A stretch of 64,000 bases of DNA from Plazaster borealis (taxonomy: Eukaryota > Echinodermata > Asteroidea > Forcipulatida > Labidiasteridae). The position numbers and the translations under genes were made by a program. Location: assembly GCA_021014325.1 (NCBI GenBank), contig CM037470.1:2046001-2110000 (forward strand), read 5' to 3'. The notes beneath the pieces are model-generated. The model saw only the letters and a program-made list of their open reading frames with translations. It was not told the DNA's origin and searched no databases. How positions within the stretch are numbered: position 1 is the first letter of the stretch; each line of letters opens with the position of its first letter. Below, piece by piece: positions 1-9,689 of this stretch.

Positions 1-800
1 TAACTGAGCTTTTTTTTAAGGCTAAATGACAACGTAACAGATGTGTACAAGTATGTTACTGTAAAAGAAGCAGTCATGTGGAAAAGAAGTGAAAAGAAAG
101 GAGTAAAATGCAGTCAGGTCTGGTCGGAAGAATCAAGAAAATTAACAAAGAGTAGTAACCATGTGGGATGGAAGAAAATGAGCTCATGTCACCACAAAGA
201 TGTCCGTGTTTAGCATAGAGTATTATAATAGAACATACATTTGGTGCTTGATATGGGGCATGATGGTACCCCCTTCTATTGTGTCTTCATTATGTGCTTG
301 GAATCTTAGGAATTCTTCAGAGGATTTTAGGGGGGTACTGTATAAGAGGAAAATAGTGCGTTCAAGTATGGGAACATTGGGGGGGATACCCTTGTTTACC
401 TTGTTGTCATACAGTATAGGCTGATCGAAACGAGTTGTTGCTATACCATCGGTTCTTCTCAGAACCACCCCAACCCATGAAGAGTTTTTTTTTGTACATA
501 GTGTTTCCACAAACCTCACTAGATTAGGTGATTTTGGTTGGTGAACAGTTTGTAACACATCGTTTCCATTTTAATGTTAAAACACAAATTAATATTTAGT
601 ACGACAAGAACGTGCACAAAATCCCCGACAACGGAACTTTATAAGTTCAATTTTAGAGGTTAGCTCTGCACAGCTTCTTGCCAAGAGTTACTGCAAAAAA
701 ACATCCCACAAAATCCTAAACTATTTGGGGAAAAAATCATAATAATTGGTGATCTGATAACTTAAAGAAGAAGTAATGATTTTGAATTAATAATATTATT
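1..800. other. no gene seen, contains one histone-type hairpin
   Basis: I see no convincing exon here. The short open frames on both strands have no domain, no splice context and no codon bias. The only structured item is the hairpin at 451-466, listed separately. Confidence 0.5.
451..466 (+). other. histone-mRNA-type 3' hairpin sequence, orphan
   Basis: The 16 bases GGTTCTTCTCAGAACC form a perfect 6-bp stem with a TTCT-type tetraloop. They are preceded by CCATC and followed by ACCCC. This fits the animal histone mRNA 3' stem-loop consensus (GGYYCTTYTCAGRRCC then ACC), which binds SLBP and marks U7-dependent cleavage. No histone reading frame lies upstream within the window, so it is either the end of a gene outside the window or a repeat relic. 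Two related hairpins occur at 9758 and 33947. Confidence 0.5.
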
Positions 801-807
801 GCTTTGG

Positions 808-1375
808 TTATATATAGGGAATATCTAGTAACTCTTTTCTGCACTTGCCAACAGACTGCGTATTTCCACATAAGGACGCTTTACAATGTTTCTTTCCAAC
901 GTTAAAGGGACACGTTGCCCTTGATTGGGCGATTTGAGCTATAAAAGGCATTTTAAAGCGTTCGTTATGAAACGAATATGGTTGGAAAGCTGCTTTAAAA
1001 GTATAATATAATGATTCACACAAATATGCCTCGAAATTGTGTGATTTTTCCTTTTTGTCTTCTTGAACTAACACGGTCCGCCGTTTTGTATAACCAAATT
1101 GTTTTACTCCACAAAATGGCGGACCGTGTTAGTTCACGAAATAAAAGGAGAACCATAACACTTTGAGGCGTATTAGTATGGATGATTATGTTTTACTTTT
1201 AAAACATCTTTCAATTCAGAATGAATGTTTTCAAACGCTTTGTAGAGCCCAAATCGCCCAATCCAAGGCAGGGTGTCCCTTTCAAGCAAAGTGTAACTTG
1301 GAATCAAACAGGCTAAAATGTTCCAATACATGTTAGACTTGGGCGGTCGGTCCCGAGTCCAAGCTATAACTCACC
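808..1375 (-). repeat. duplicated intronic flank of Ig exon E, split by a MITE
   Basis: Read on the minus strand below 1375, this segment matches the downstream intronic flank of exon D (about 1790-1972) and of the + strand exon 2 (10290-10460). Matching stretches include the donor region, a TTGGAACATTT stretch and an AACAGACTG stretch. The match is interrupted by an inverted-repeat element at about 902-1284. It shows that the exon E copy carried its flank with it before the element landed. Confidence 0.65.
902..1284. mobile_element. long-inverted-repeat MITE (AAAGGGACAC termini)
   Basis: The left half, from AAAGGGACACGTTGCC, and the right half, ending in GGGTGTCCCTTT, are imperfect reverse complements over roughly 180 bp each. 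They meet at a palindromic centre around ACACGGTCCGCC / GGCGGACCGTGT. There is no transposase, so this is a non-autonomous foldback element. It sits inside the duplicated flank of Ig exon E, between halves that are continuous in the exon D and exon 2 copies. I cannot define the target-site duplication. Confidence 0.75.
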
Positions 1376-1505
1376 TCTTTGTACTATAAGTTCAGTCGTA
1401 CTATATGCATAGCCATCGTTGGCAATTACTCCACAAGTAAACATTACCGCGTCAGTGGTCCGTAGATTATATATTGTTAAGCTACCGGTTTCTAGATCAA
1501 ACTTA
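1375..1505 (-). pseudogene. Ig exon E, 5'-truncated copy
   Basis: The minus strand encodes the C-terminal half of an Ig domain: FDLETGSLTI, then a stretch with FTCGV (the F-strand cysteine) and TTELIVQRG, ending at a GTGAG donor. It matches exon D closely but lacks the first half, including the B-strand cysteine and the tryptophan. The break falls in an AAGGCTATCT-type short repeat (about 1505-1555) that also lies downstream of D and of + strand exon 2. This suggests the truncation arose by recombination at that repeat. It cannot form a complete Ig fold alone. Confidence 0.7.
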
Positions 1506-1560
1506 GATAGCCTTATCCTAGATAGCCTTAGCCTTAGCCTAGATAGCCTTATCTTTGTCT
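1505..1560. repeat. short tandem repeat at a duplication breakpoint
   Basis: Several imperfect copies of TAGATAGCCTTA/AGCCTTAGCC lie directly at the truncated edge of Ig exon E. The same GATAAGGCTATCT sequence is found once in the + strand copy near 10705. It is a plausible microhomology that produced the truncated exon. Confidence 0.6.
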
Positions 1561-1972
1561 TGTAAGTGGATCCAAACAATCTTCTTTATTTGGCGGGAAG
1601 AAAGAAACTTACACAAGTGTGTGTACATAATAGTGGTATCACACGCACAGTAAAAGCTAAACCACTTAAAAAAATATTTAGCCACTTGTTCCAAATATAA
1701 TGCAAAACTCACCATGAACGATATCATGTTACTTTATTACTTAATAAAGTAAAACTGAATTGGTGTTGATAGAATATTTATTTAATTTGGGAAAATGTCA
1801 AATTTCTCTTCTCACCAACAGACTGTAATACAAGTCTTATTTTCACATAAGGACACATTACAATGTTTCATTTCAACGTTAAAGCAAAGTATAACTTGGA
1901 ATAAAATAGGCTTAAATGTTCCAATACATGTGAGACTTGGACGGTTTGTCCCAAGTCCAAGCTATAACTCAC

Positions 1973-2299
1973 CTCTTTCTACGATAAGTTTAGTCGTGTT
2001 AGATGCATATCCATATTCGCCATTTACTCCACAAGTAAAGTTTGCTGCATCGGCGGTCCTTGTATTATGTATTGTTAAGCTACCGGTTTCCAGATCAAAC
2101 TTGAGCTCTCTTGAATAATTGTCAAGACTTCCCTTTAAGCAAGATGCTATGGTTGAGTCATTCATGAGCCATTCGATTTGAACATCGTCATCACTGCATG
2201 GTGGAACTAACGTGCCGTCACTGTGGGTCACATTGCACTTCAGCACGGCGTCGTCTCCCTCAGTAACTTCCACCTTATCGATGGTCGACACGTCAAATC
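1973..2299 (-). CDS. Ig-domain exon D, minus-strand receptor gene
   Basis: This exon encodes one Ig-like domain of about 108 residues. It starts in phase 1 after a TAAG acceptor and ends in phase 1 at a GTGAG donor, the symmetric 1-1 phase typical of Ig exons. Visible hallmarks are DDAVLKC (B-strand Cys), IEWLM (core Trp), SLTI, and ANFTC (F-strand Cys). An extra Cys pair (PPC and SC) flanks the Trp, and there are several N-glycosylation sequons. It is nearly identical to + strand exon 2 (9952-10284), differing at roughly ten residues, so it is a very recent inverted duplicate. The leader exon at 2507-2570 joins in frame. The rest of this gene would lie left of the window. The function is inferred to be an extracellular ligand-binding domain. 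Confidence 0.85.
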
Positions 2300-2506
2300 C
2301 TTATGTTCACAATAAGTGAAATAAATTGATAAATACAAAATATAAAATTAAAATAAAACTTCCCTGAAAAAACCCATTGCCTTTTTAACAGCTTTCACTA
2401 AAACTGAAATTCCCACAAGGGGTATAATTGACGACTATAAAATAATGTAATTAAATGATACACTTGCGGATATTTTCTCATGATCGAAGGTAGTAAGATT
2501 TCTTAC

Positions 2507-2570
2507 CTTTGCAGTAACTCCTCATCGTAAACACCTCAAGTAGAAAACAAATTGCGAGAAAATAGTTCAT
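2507..2570 (-). CDS. candidate signal-peptide exon for the minus-strand Ig receptor
   Basis: On the minus strand an ATG at 2570 opens a 21-codon frame with a hydrophobic core (MNYFLAICFLLEVF). It ends in phase 1 at a good GTAAGA donor. The next Ig exon downstream, D, starts in phase 1, so the join gives Gly-Phe-Asp-Val-Ser followed by the Ig domain. The leader sequence is unrelated to that of the + strand gene although the Ig exons are near-identical, so this duplicate has a different 5' end. A TATA-like run lies only about 20-30 bp upstream, too close for a convincing promoter. Confidence 0.55.
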
Positions 2571-3414
2571 AGTGATTACCCCGATCATATAAAAATATAG
2601 ACCCTACCGGTGTGATGCTCAAAGTCTTAGAACCGCGATATGTACAAGAACAATCCAAACAACTAAATAAAGAAACACTTAAACTTTGACTAACAAACCA
2701 GGCAAGATTTTGCAAGTTTGTATTTCCTCAAAACTGTGGCAGTCTTGTTAATCTGTGTTCGTTCACAACATCAGAATGACATTGCGTCCAGCCATGCTTT
2801 CCAACCATGGGAAACTGGCAAACCAGACAGTCGTGTTTCCAATTTTGAGGTAGTATTTAAGGGTCTTGTTTGGATGCCATCAACACAGACATGTATCTGG
2901 GCTGCATCAAAATATAGACACAGGAACATTCCGGGTCAGGAGAACTTTGCTTCTTCATGTAGAATGTTGTCCACTTCGTGCTAGTGCTCCAAACCGTTTG
3001 GTTTTGGTCTTGAATATTTCGCAGTTTCTGTTTTAAAATAAACGCTGAAGTGAAACTGCAGATTACTTTCAATTCTCATCAATGCCAACTTAATATTTTC
3101 TGCTTCTTCCTACACTATGCAATAGTGGTTTCCTTTTCCAGGAATGAAATATTTCACCAGATTAGGTGGTTCTTATTTATCATACAATTTCGTTTTGTTT
3201 TTCAAGGAATTTTTGTGAATTATTTTGGTGCTGCAAATAAATATGAAAACGACGTCTTGCTGTAATTGGACTCTCAATTTCTTACTCTTGGAAGTTTTTT
3301 TTTTGTTTACTTGCCAGATTTAGAACTGGAAGCATCAACAAGACCATACGAAAAATAAACGCGTATATGACGTAATGACGTACCAACTTGCCTGTTCAGT
3401 ATAGCCAAATAAAT
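2571..3414. other. no gene seen
   Basis: This is AT-rich sequence between the minus-strand leader exon and the duplicated flank of exon C. Open frames here lack ATG starts or domains, and I see no repeat of note. Confidence 0.5.
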
Positions 3415-3915
3415 CATTGACGATGTTTGACATGTCTATAAAATGGGTCTGGCTAGATTTATTTTTGGATTAACCGCAGTTGAAGGACGCGCTGGTTATT
3501 GTGTGAACAAATCCAAACAATGAGAGAACAAAGAGAAGTTCTCGATTCACCGGGTCGACAAACGTGTGTGAGGGCGTTTCCTCGTTCTAGGTGTTTTTTT
3601 TAATTTTATTTTTTATTTTTTATGCATAATAAAAGAGACGTTACTAAAGACAAAATGAGCAACAATCAACCTTTATCATGGTGAGGCCGTCTTGATTTTC
3701 TCCCATTCAACTCAATGTAATCAAAAATAGTCTGGTTCCTTTTTGTACACTTATTATTAGCTTTCATTACTGTTACTGGATACGGGAACATGACCAAGAT
3801 GGTGGCATCATGGCAAAGGTTTATGAGATAACACAGAGAGGTTCTCAATTTACCGGCTTAACAAACAATATGTCACTGTGTCATGTACATACAATGCATA
3901 CATATTACAACTTAC
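3415..3915 (-). repeat. inverted duplicate of the intron after Ig exon 3
   Basis: Read on the minus strand, this block matches + strand 11358-11757, the intron following Ig exon 3. Shared marks include CACCATCTTGGTCATG, AACCAGACTATTTTT and ATTTTATAGA near the far end. There are small insertions and deletions, including a T/A-rich tract near 3590-3620. With exon C it forms an inverted duplicon of about 0.8 kb. Confidence 0.75.
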
Positions 3916-4243
3916 TTTGTGCAACATTCAAATGAGTAGAGTTAGATTGCACGTAGAATGAGTCATTGGCCGTCCACGTGTAAATCCCTGTGTCATTTCT
4001 CTCCACGCTCACAATAGTGAGAATGCAACTGAGGTTGCTACCATGATACTCGTACTTGTCTTTCTCGCTCGACCCCTCGATATCTTTGCACATGTTATCT
4101 GACAGCGTGACTTTGTCTCTTGACCATTGGAATTGAAACTGACGGTCATGCAGTGGACTGTCTGCAAGCACAGAACACTGCAAACTAACATTACCCCCAA
4201 TGTACGCAGTCTGAAAAAACTGATGTTTTGACTCTGACCTTTT
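3916..4243 (-). pseudogene. Ig exon C, frameshifted copy of receptor exon 3
   Basis: This minus-strand exon is a near copy of + strand exon 3 (11031-11357), with acceptor (TTCTTCAG) and GTAAG donor retained. Two defects are visible. First, near the 5' end a short T-run is one base longer than in exon 3, so the phase-1 frame runs into a stop within about 20 codons; only a shifted frame reads through the rest. Second, the F-strand cysteine (YTC in exon 3) is YTW here, which removes the canonical intradomain disulphide. The rest, including the B-strand Cys, QWSRD and SCILTI, is intact. It looks like a recently dead exon, unless another acceptor restores the frame. Confidence 0.75.
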
Positions 4244-4305
4244 CTGAAGAAAATACAAATAGTCAAGGTTATTTTTTGTTTTAGTTTTCTTTAACCTACT
4301 TTGTT

Positions 4306-4801
4306 CACTTAAAGACACTGGACACCTTTGGTAATTGTCAAAGACCAGTCTTCTCACTTGGTGTATCTCAACATATGCACAAAATAACAAACCTGTGGAA
4401 ATTTTAACTCAATTGGTCATCGAAGTTGTGAGATAATAATGGAAGAAAAAACACCCTTGTCACACGAAGTTGTGCGTTTCAGAGTGACATCTTACACCAT
4501 TTCAAGGTGAGGTTTAAAGGCAGTGGACACTATTGGTAATTACTCAAAAAGAAAGAAGTTATTTTCCACGAATTTGATTTCGAGACCTCAGAATTAGATT
4601 TTTTTGAGGTCCCGAAAACAAGCATCTGAAAGCACACAACTTTGTGTGACAAGGGTGTTTTTTTCTTCCATTGTTATCTCGCAACTTCGACGACCAATTG
4701 AGTTCAAATTTTCACAGGTTTGTTATTTTGTGCATATGTTGAGATACACCAAGTGAGAAGACTGGTCTTTGACAATTACCAATAGTGTCCAGTGGCTTTA
4801 A
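4306..4801. mobile_element. two adjacent TTAA-type MITEs, one truncated
   Basis: About 4306-4513 is a 5' fragment beginning with a degenerate terminus (TTAAAGACACTGG). 4514-4801 is a complete copy in the family's GGCAGTGGACAC subfamily, starting TTAAAGGCAGTGGACAC and ending GTGTCCAGTGGCTTTAA. Both carry the family body (TTTTCACAGGTTTGTTATTTT, CAATTGAGTTCAAA) in opposite orientations. They lie between Ig exons B and C. Confidence 0.8.
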
Positions 4802-4946
4802 GAACTCTTCCCAATTTTGAAATGGACTCTATCTATTGTAAGACGACCGTAAAACTGAATTTGACCTCTGATAGAGCCCTTCTTTTAGAAGTCACCTTTC
4901 TTCGGACAGGCTGAGGAAGACACCAGCAATGCATGTCATTACTTAC

Positions 4947-5276
4947 TTCTTTTTACTGTGAGCTCTGTCGTGCTACTACGTTCAGATCCGAACAGACTGT
5001 ATGCATGACAAGTAAAAGTACCCTCATCTGAGACCAGTGTATTAGGTATTGTTAAGCTGCCGGTTACTGGATCAAACCTGAACTCTCTGGGACGATGATA
5101 ATGAAATTCATCTGAGCAGTGTGCTATTAATAAATCGTTCTCATAAAACCAAAGGAGTTCCCGATTGTCAACAAGATCATCGCAGGCAGGCAGTATCGTG
5201 CCCGTAATACGGCACTCTAGCACAGCTTCCTCCCCTTCGACGACTACCAGTTTTGGAAGAGTCGACACCATAATAC
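4947..5276 (-). CDS. Ig-domain exon B, minus strand
   Basis: This is a phase 1-1 exon (acceptor GATAG, donor GTAAGT) encoding one Ig domain: VVEGEEAVLEC (B-strand Cys), LLWFYE (core Trp), SLTIPN, EGTFTC (F-strand Cys) and a terminal TTELTVKR. Extra cysteines (PAC and HC) parallel those of exon D. It is a tandem paralogue of exon A 100 bp upstream and a more distant relative of D. I cannot see a leader or transmembrane exon for A/B, so they may belong to an alternative-exon gene or a partial duplicate. Confidence 0.8.
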
Positions 5277-5375
5277 CTATCAGTATATATTTATATTATT
5301 TATAACTTTAATTTTACTTTTTGAGTTATTTTCATTGTCTTTTTAATTTCATTTATCACTTCTGTCATTACTTAC

Positions 5376-5705
5376 TTCTTTTTACTGTGAGCTCTGTCGT
5401 CGAGCTATATCCAAATCCGAACCATTCTCGTACAAAACAAGTAAAATTACCCTCATCTGAGACCATGATATCAAGTATTGTTAGGCTGGCGGTTTCTGGA
5501 TCAATCCTGATCCCTCTGGGACGATGTCCATGAACATAATTGAAGCAGGATGCTAACAAATAGTCCTCATAAAACCAACCGAATGTCAGAATGTCATCAT
5601 CGCAGACAGGGAGTATCGTGCCATTGGTGTCCGTAACACGGCACTCTAGCACAGCATCCTCCCCTTCGACGACTACCAGTTTTGGAAGAGTCGACACAAT
5701 AATTC
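5376..5705 (-). CDS. Ig-domain exon A, minus strand
   Basis: This phase 1-1 exon (acceptor TTGACAG, donor GTAAGT) encodes an Ig domain with VVEGEDAVLECRV, FGWFYED, SLTILD and EGNFTCFV, ending TTELTVKR. It shares the start (VSTLPKLVVVEGE) and end with exon B and clearly arose by tandem duplication. The domain boundaries and the extra Cys pair match exons B and D. No in-phase leader exon is evident in the 2.5 kb upstream. Both exons are intact and spliceable, so expression is possible. Confidence 0.8.
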
Positions 5706-5759
5706 CTGTCAATAGAAATATATTTTTTTTTTAAACTTTAACTCTTTGAGTTGTTTTCA

Positions 5760-6020
5760 TTTTTTGTTCATTTCATTTATCAATTCTGGCTATGAGGGCA
5801 AAGAATCTTTGAGTTATTTTCATTTATTTTCATTTCATTTCATTTATCAATTCTGGTTGTGAGGGCAAGTACTCTCAGAATAAAGCGAACTTAAACAATA
5901 CCAGCCAAGAACCCAATGAAAAGAAGACAATGAAAAGAAGTTTCAGTTTTTCAGATAATAATGGCAGGAAAATTCCAGACAATTATTCCAGGCAAAATCC
6001 ACGCGATCACGAAGGGACTG
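5760..6020 (-). mobile_element. SINE fragment (tail region), minus strand
   Basis: The stretch with CAATTCTGG, GAGGGCAAG, CTCTCAGAATAAAGCGAACTTAA and CCAAGAACC matches the tail part of the tRNA-like SINE at 52730-53010, in the same orientation. The tRNA-like head is missing or too diverged to recognise. Confidence 0.55.
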
Positions 6021-7200
6021 CAGCCATACCTTTGCCCAAAGTAACCTTTTTTAACCTTTGTGCTCATCTCTATAGTACACTAATCTACCCAACGATTTGC
6101 ACCAATTTCCGGGTCACCGTTGCCTGTTTTCCCAATCAGAATGACCCGGAGTCTTGGGTCAATAACACCCGAAATTGTGTCATGACCCATAGTCTTCACT
6201 GGCTTATTGTGACCCGTGAATTTTGTTGGAGTTTTATACTCCAGACAATACTCTAGTACAGTCTCTTTTCATCCCGTTGTCTCGTTACCTAGATTTTTGC
6301 TCAGTTTCAACGTGGTTTTCACATTTCGTTTAGTTTAGTTTAGTTTATTACCTTTATTGCACAAACATCAAAATACAACGTAGTGCAAAAGGGAAGCCCT
6401 GAATAGGCACACAGGCCCACTAAATGGGGACTCTTGTTCACACATCAGAAATAAACAAACGACAACAGTAAAAATGCAAAAACAACTCTAGAAAACAAGG
6501 ATGATTGTTTAAATTACATTTCATCTTCATAAACTTTCTGAATTTTCTCATGTTTATGTTCATCGTCCTTTTTCTTGCCGTTGCCACCGAGATTGGTGAC
6601 CCAACTTCATTGATCCTGACATTGTTTTTGTAACACCGTTATTAGAAACAATACCCAGATTTGTCAATTATACTTGTTTGCTTTGTTCATAAAGAAATTA
6701 AACCTTCCCCACAGAATAATATCGTTGTCAAAATGTATACACAGATTTGTTTCGTTTCTTTTGTTTTGTTTATAAAGAAATTTGACTTTCCCTACCTTTA
6801 ACACAGCATATCTTGTTAAAAAACACCAGAGTGACATAAAGTATGTTCAGGATATTCATAATTAATCTGCTGTCGATTACAATTATTAATTATACATTTA
6901 CCCCCACACTCTATATGAAAACCAGTTACAAGTAAATATTCTACCAAAGAAGTTTTCAGGTGCAACTGAAAATAAAAACACTAGGCCGTTCCTTTTATAA
7001 ACAATTAAACATCAGGGGGTTTTCCAGATCAGTTTTGATTTCCTTAAACTGTCATGCAGAACAGTGTTTCTTTATGACAATTAGTTAACAAATGATAATT
7101 GACTATTATGAACAGTTAAACATCGGGTTTGTTTTTCTGCTCAGTTTTGATGTCCTTGAATTGTCACGCAGAACCGTGTTTCTTTATGACAATTAGTTTT
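6021..7200. other. gene-free spacer with retroelement tail and local duplications
   Basis: No exon is supported. It includes a fragment of the CCGGGTCA repeat family (about 6105-6190), a retroelement 3' tail (6325-6450), and a roughly 110-bp tandem duplication (about 7006-7095 and 7115-7200) sharing TCAGTTTTGAT and GTTTCTTTATGACAATTAG. Confidence 0.55.
6325..6450 (-). mobile_element. 3' end of a non-LTR retroelement
   Basis: On the minus strand the segment runs into CAATAAAGGTAATAAACTAAAC and ends in a short (TAAAC)n repeat. A 3' terminal microsatellite with no poly(A) is typical of CR1/L2-like LINE ends. No reverse transcriptase frame is attached. Confidence 0.5.
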
Positions 7201-7235
7201 AAAATAATAATAATAATAATAACGTAGCATCCGGA

Positions 7236-8030
7236 CCTGAATGTAGCATCTAACTTGTAATTAATTGAGGCTACATATACGGTTAGGGTTGAGTTACAGG
7301 TACAGGGTTTGAGCTATATTAAGGTACGGGGTTGGGCTACATTTAGGTACAGGGTTGGGCTACATTTGGGTACAGGGTTGGGCTACATTTGGGTACAAGT
7401 TTGGGCACATTTAGGTACAAGGATGGGCTAAATATACAGAGTAAGGCTACATTTTAGGTACAGGGTTGGGCTACATTAAGGTAGGGTTGGGCTACATTTA
7501 GGTAGGGTTGGTCTACATTTAGATACAGGGGTTGGGCTAAATTTAGGTACAGAGTAAGGCTACATTTAGGTACAGGGGTGGGCTACATTTAGGTACAGGG
7601 TTGGGCTACATTTAGGTACAGAGTAAGGCTACATTTAGGTACAGGGGTGGGCTACATTAAGGTAGGGTTGGGCTCAATTTAGGTACAGAGTAAGGCTACA
7701 GGGGCGGATCCAGGATTTTCCAAACGGGGGGGCGTGAAAATATACCAAGCAGCAAAATGATAAATGAAGTTTGTTGCCCCACTTCTCCCTCCCCTTCTCT
7801 CTCTCCCTCTTTTTTTTTCTTTTCTCCCTTTTTTTTTTTTTTTTAAATATGAAAAGGGGGGCGTGCGCCCCCCCACGCCCCCCTGGATCCGCGCCTGGGC
7901 TACATTTAGGTACAGGGTAAGGCTATATTTAGGTACAGCGGTGGGCTACATTTAGGTACAGGGTTGGGCTACATTGGTCGACTTTAGGTACATGGTTGGA
8001 GATACATTTAGGTATCGGGTAATTTTTCTC
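7236..8030 (+). repeat. 23-bp minisatellite, GGGTTGGGCTACATTTAGGTACA unit
   Basis: About 25 imperfect copies of a roughly 23-bp unit, with GGCTACATTTAGGTACAGGG as its core, run through this block. Some units are a few bases shorter. The array is interrupted by an inserted inverted-repeat element at about 7698-7898. A shorter array of the same unit is at 48420-48640. Confidence 0.85.
7698..7898. mobile_element. short TIR element inserted in the minisatellite
   Basis: The termini GGGGCGGATCCAGGATTTT and CCCCCTGGATCCGCGCCTGG are near-perfect inverted repeats. The interior holds pyrimidine/T tracts. It lies within the minisatellite, so it inserted after the array formed. It has no coding capacity. 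Confidence 0.65.
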
Positions 8031-8399
8031 CTTGCGCTACATTTTTAAGGGCCGGCTGACACACGACCTTTGATCGAAGATGATCCTGGTTCAAAGGATT
8101 TGTTTTCTTCCTTTTTTTTTAAGCGTTAATATGTTCTCGATCGTCAGGAGGAAATGCATTTTTAATACTTTGACATGAAATACACCGAGAGCATAAAGTA
8201 TATTGACTGACAAGTGTTACGTTTATATACATGTCATTTAATCTTGTTTATACATCAGCGTGAAACCACCAACCAGTGGTAAATTATTGCGTCCGTTAAA
8301 TGGTTATAGCCTGTTCATACGAGGCAACTTTTTTACATGCAACTTCGAATGCAATACATTTCAATGTACATACAAGGAATAGTCTACTTCCGAAACACA

Positions 8400-8560
8400 A
8401 GCTACTTTGTCAGCTCCCTTTGAAGTCTCCGCCCTTACAGGTACCCATTTACCCTGGGTGAAGAGAAGCAATTAAAGTTAAATGTCTTGCTCAAGGACAC
8501 AAGGGTCATGACCGGGATTCGAACCCACGCCCTGATAACTCAGAAACCAGAACTTGATTC
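8400..8560 (-). mobile_element. tRNA-derived SINE fragment, minus strand
   Basis: On the minus strand a B-box-like GGGTTCGAATCCCGG is followed by TGACCCTTGTGTCCTTGAGCAAGACATTTAAC and a CTTCACCCAGGG block. The same body (CTTGAGCAAGACA-type) occurs at 32500-32720 and 41168-41490. It is a Pol III SINE relic. Confidence 0.65.
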
Positions 8561-8704
8561 TGATGCACTATTTTTATTTTTTTATTTTTGTTGCAATAAA
8601 ATTCACCGCAAGGTTTCAGATTAAGTTCCTGGAACAAAAAATTATTATTATTATTAACTTGTGGGACTTCCCGAGATTCAGCCCAAAACTTCACTTTCGC
8701 TGAC

Positions 8705-8714
8705 TATATAAATA
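8705..8714 (+). promoter_or_regulatory. candidate TATA box of the Ig receptor gene
   Basis: TATATAAATA lies about 190 bp upstream of the receptor ATG at 8903. That leaves room for a transcription start near 8735 and a 5' UTR of about 165 bases. No other core element is obvious. Confidence 0.5.
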
Positions 8715-8902
8715 TATGCGTGTACATAACACGCAGTTCATACTTCTCGCTCCAGAGACAGTCTCAAACCCAAACCTCCAGTAGTGTGACAGTTTTGTAA
8801 AAAATTGTATTGAGTTTGTTGAGCAAGGAAGACCAAAGTGTATACTCTCCTGGAGATTGTTGGGAGTGCCACCCCCGTGAATCCCGAAGTGTCTTTGCCG
8901 AC

Positions 8903-8957
8903 ATGAAAACCCTGGCGATGATCGCTTGGATTGCGTTGATATGCTGTTACCCAATTG
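8903..8957 (+). CDS. ITIM/ITSM Ig receptor, exon 1: signal peptide
   Basis: The ATG, in context CGACATGAAA, opens an 18-codon hydrophobic leader (MKTLAMIAWIALICCYPI). It ends one base into a Gly codon at a GTGAGT donor (phase 1). Exon 2 starts in phase 1 at 9952, giving Gly-Val-Ala-Ala-Val-Asn-Val-Ser before the Ig domain, so the leader targets the receptor to the ER. An upstream TATA box supports this as the true first coding exon. Its protein sequence is unrelated to the leader of the minus-strand copy (2507-2570). Confidence 0.8.
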
Positions 8958-9099
8958 GTGAGTTTAAAAAAAAGAAAATCTCAAACACAAACAAATGTTC
9001 TGTCTTGACTGTGATTCACTCAATTTGCTTGTTCCTAGAATTAACCTTTTTGGTGGATATGGTGGACACTATAGGAGTGCACTGTTTGGTTTGGGTGTA

Positions 9100-9560
9100 C
9101 AGAGACAAATTAACCCCCAAACTAATAATAGTGTCATTGTGTCCAACATCTCAAAATGGCTTATGGCCACACCGCTGAGAAATATTACGTAGTAATATTC
9201 CTTTTTTTCTTTTTCTTTTCGGCTTCATTTTTGTTTAAATGAATCTGTGAATAAAACTGTGTTTCCTACTTTTTTCGCCACCCACTTGCATGCACAACGT
9301 CAGCAACACCAGTACCACCCCCCCCCCCTCCCAATAGAGACAAATATACCCCCAAACTAATAGTGTCATTGTGTCCACCATAATCTCAAAATGGCTTATG
9401 GCCAAACTGCTGGGAAATATTAGGTAGTTATCTTCCTTTTGTTTTCTTATCTTTTCGGTTTCTTTATTTAAAAAAAAAACATGTGAATGAAACTTTGCTT
9501 CATTTCTTTGTTCGCCACCCACTTGTATGCAAGACGACAGCGACACCAGTAACCCCCCCC
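9100..9560 (+). repeat. tandem duplication of about 230 bp in receptor intron 1
   Basis: Two adjacent units (about 9100-9335 and 9336-9560) share CCCCCAAACTAATA, GTCATTGTGTCCA, CTCAAAATGGCTTATGGCC, GCCACCCACTTG and a terminal poly-C run. They differ by scattered changes and no coding frame is shared. Confidence 0.75.
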
Positions 9561-9689
9561 CCCCTTGTTTATCCTCCCTGGACGCATTACTGTTTTAGTC
9601 CTCCAACGTTTGTGCAAATTTTTGAAGAGACTTGTCATTAGTGGCTGAAATGTTTGTCTTTTGACCCCAGATTTTATAAATTTATTTGT

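Noticed and set aside
1795..2118. 107-codon ORF antisense to Ig exon D (with a twin at 10139-10462)
   Set aside because: It is the shadow of the Ig exon and its duplicated flank; it is conserved only because the DNA is duplicated.
2718..2984. leader-like + strand ORF
   Set aside because: It begins at TTG rather than ATG and continues into sequence with no domain or donor.
7236..8030. interstitial telomere-like repeat (TTAGG motifs)
   Set aside because: The period is 23 bp, not 5-6 bp, and the TTAGG occurrence is incidental.
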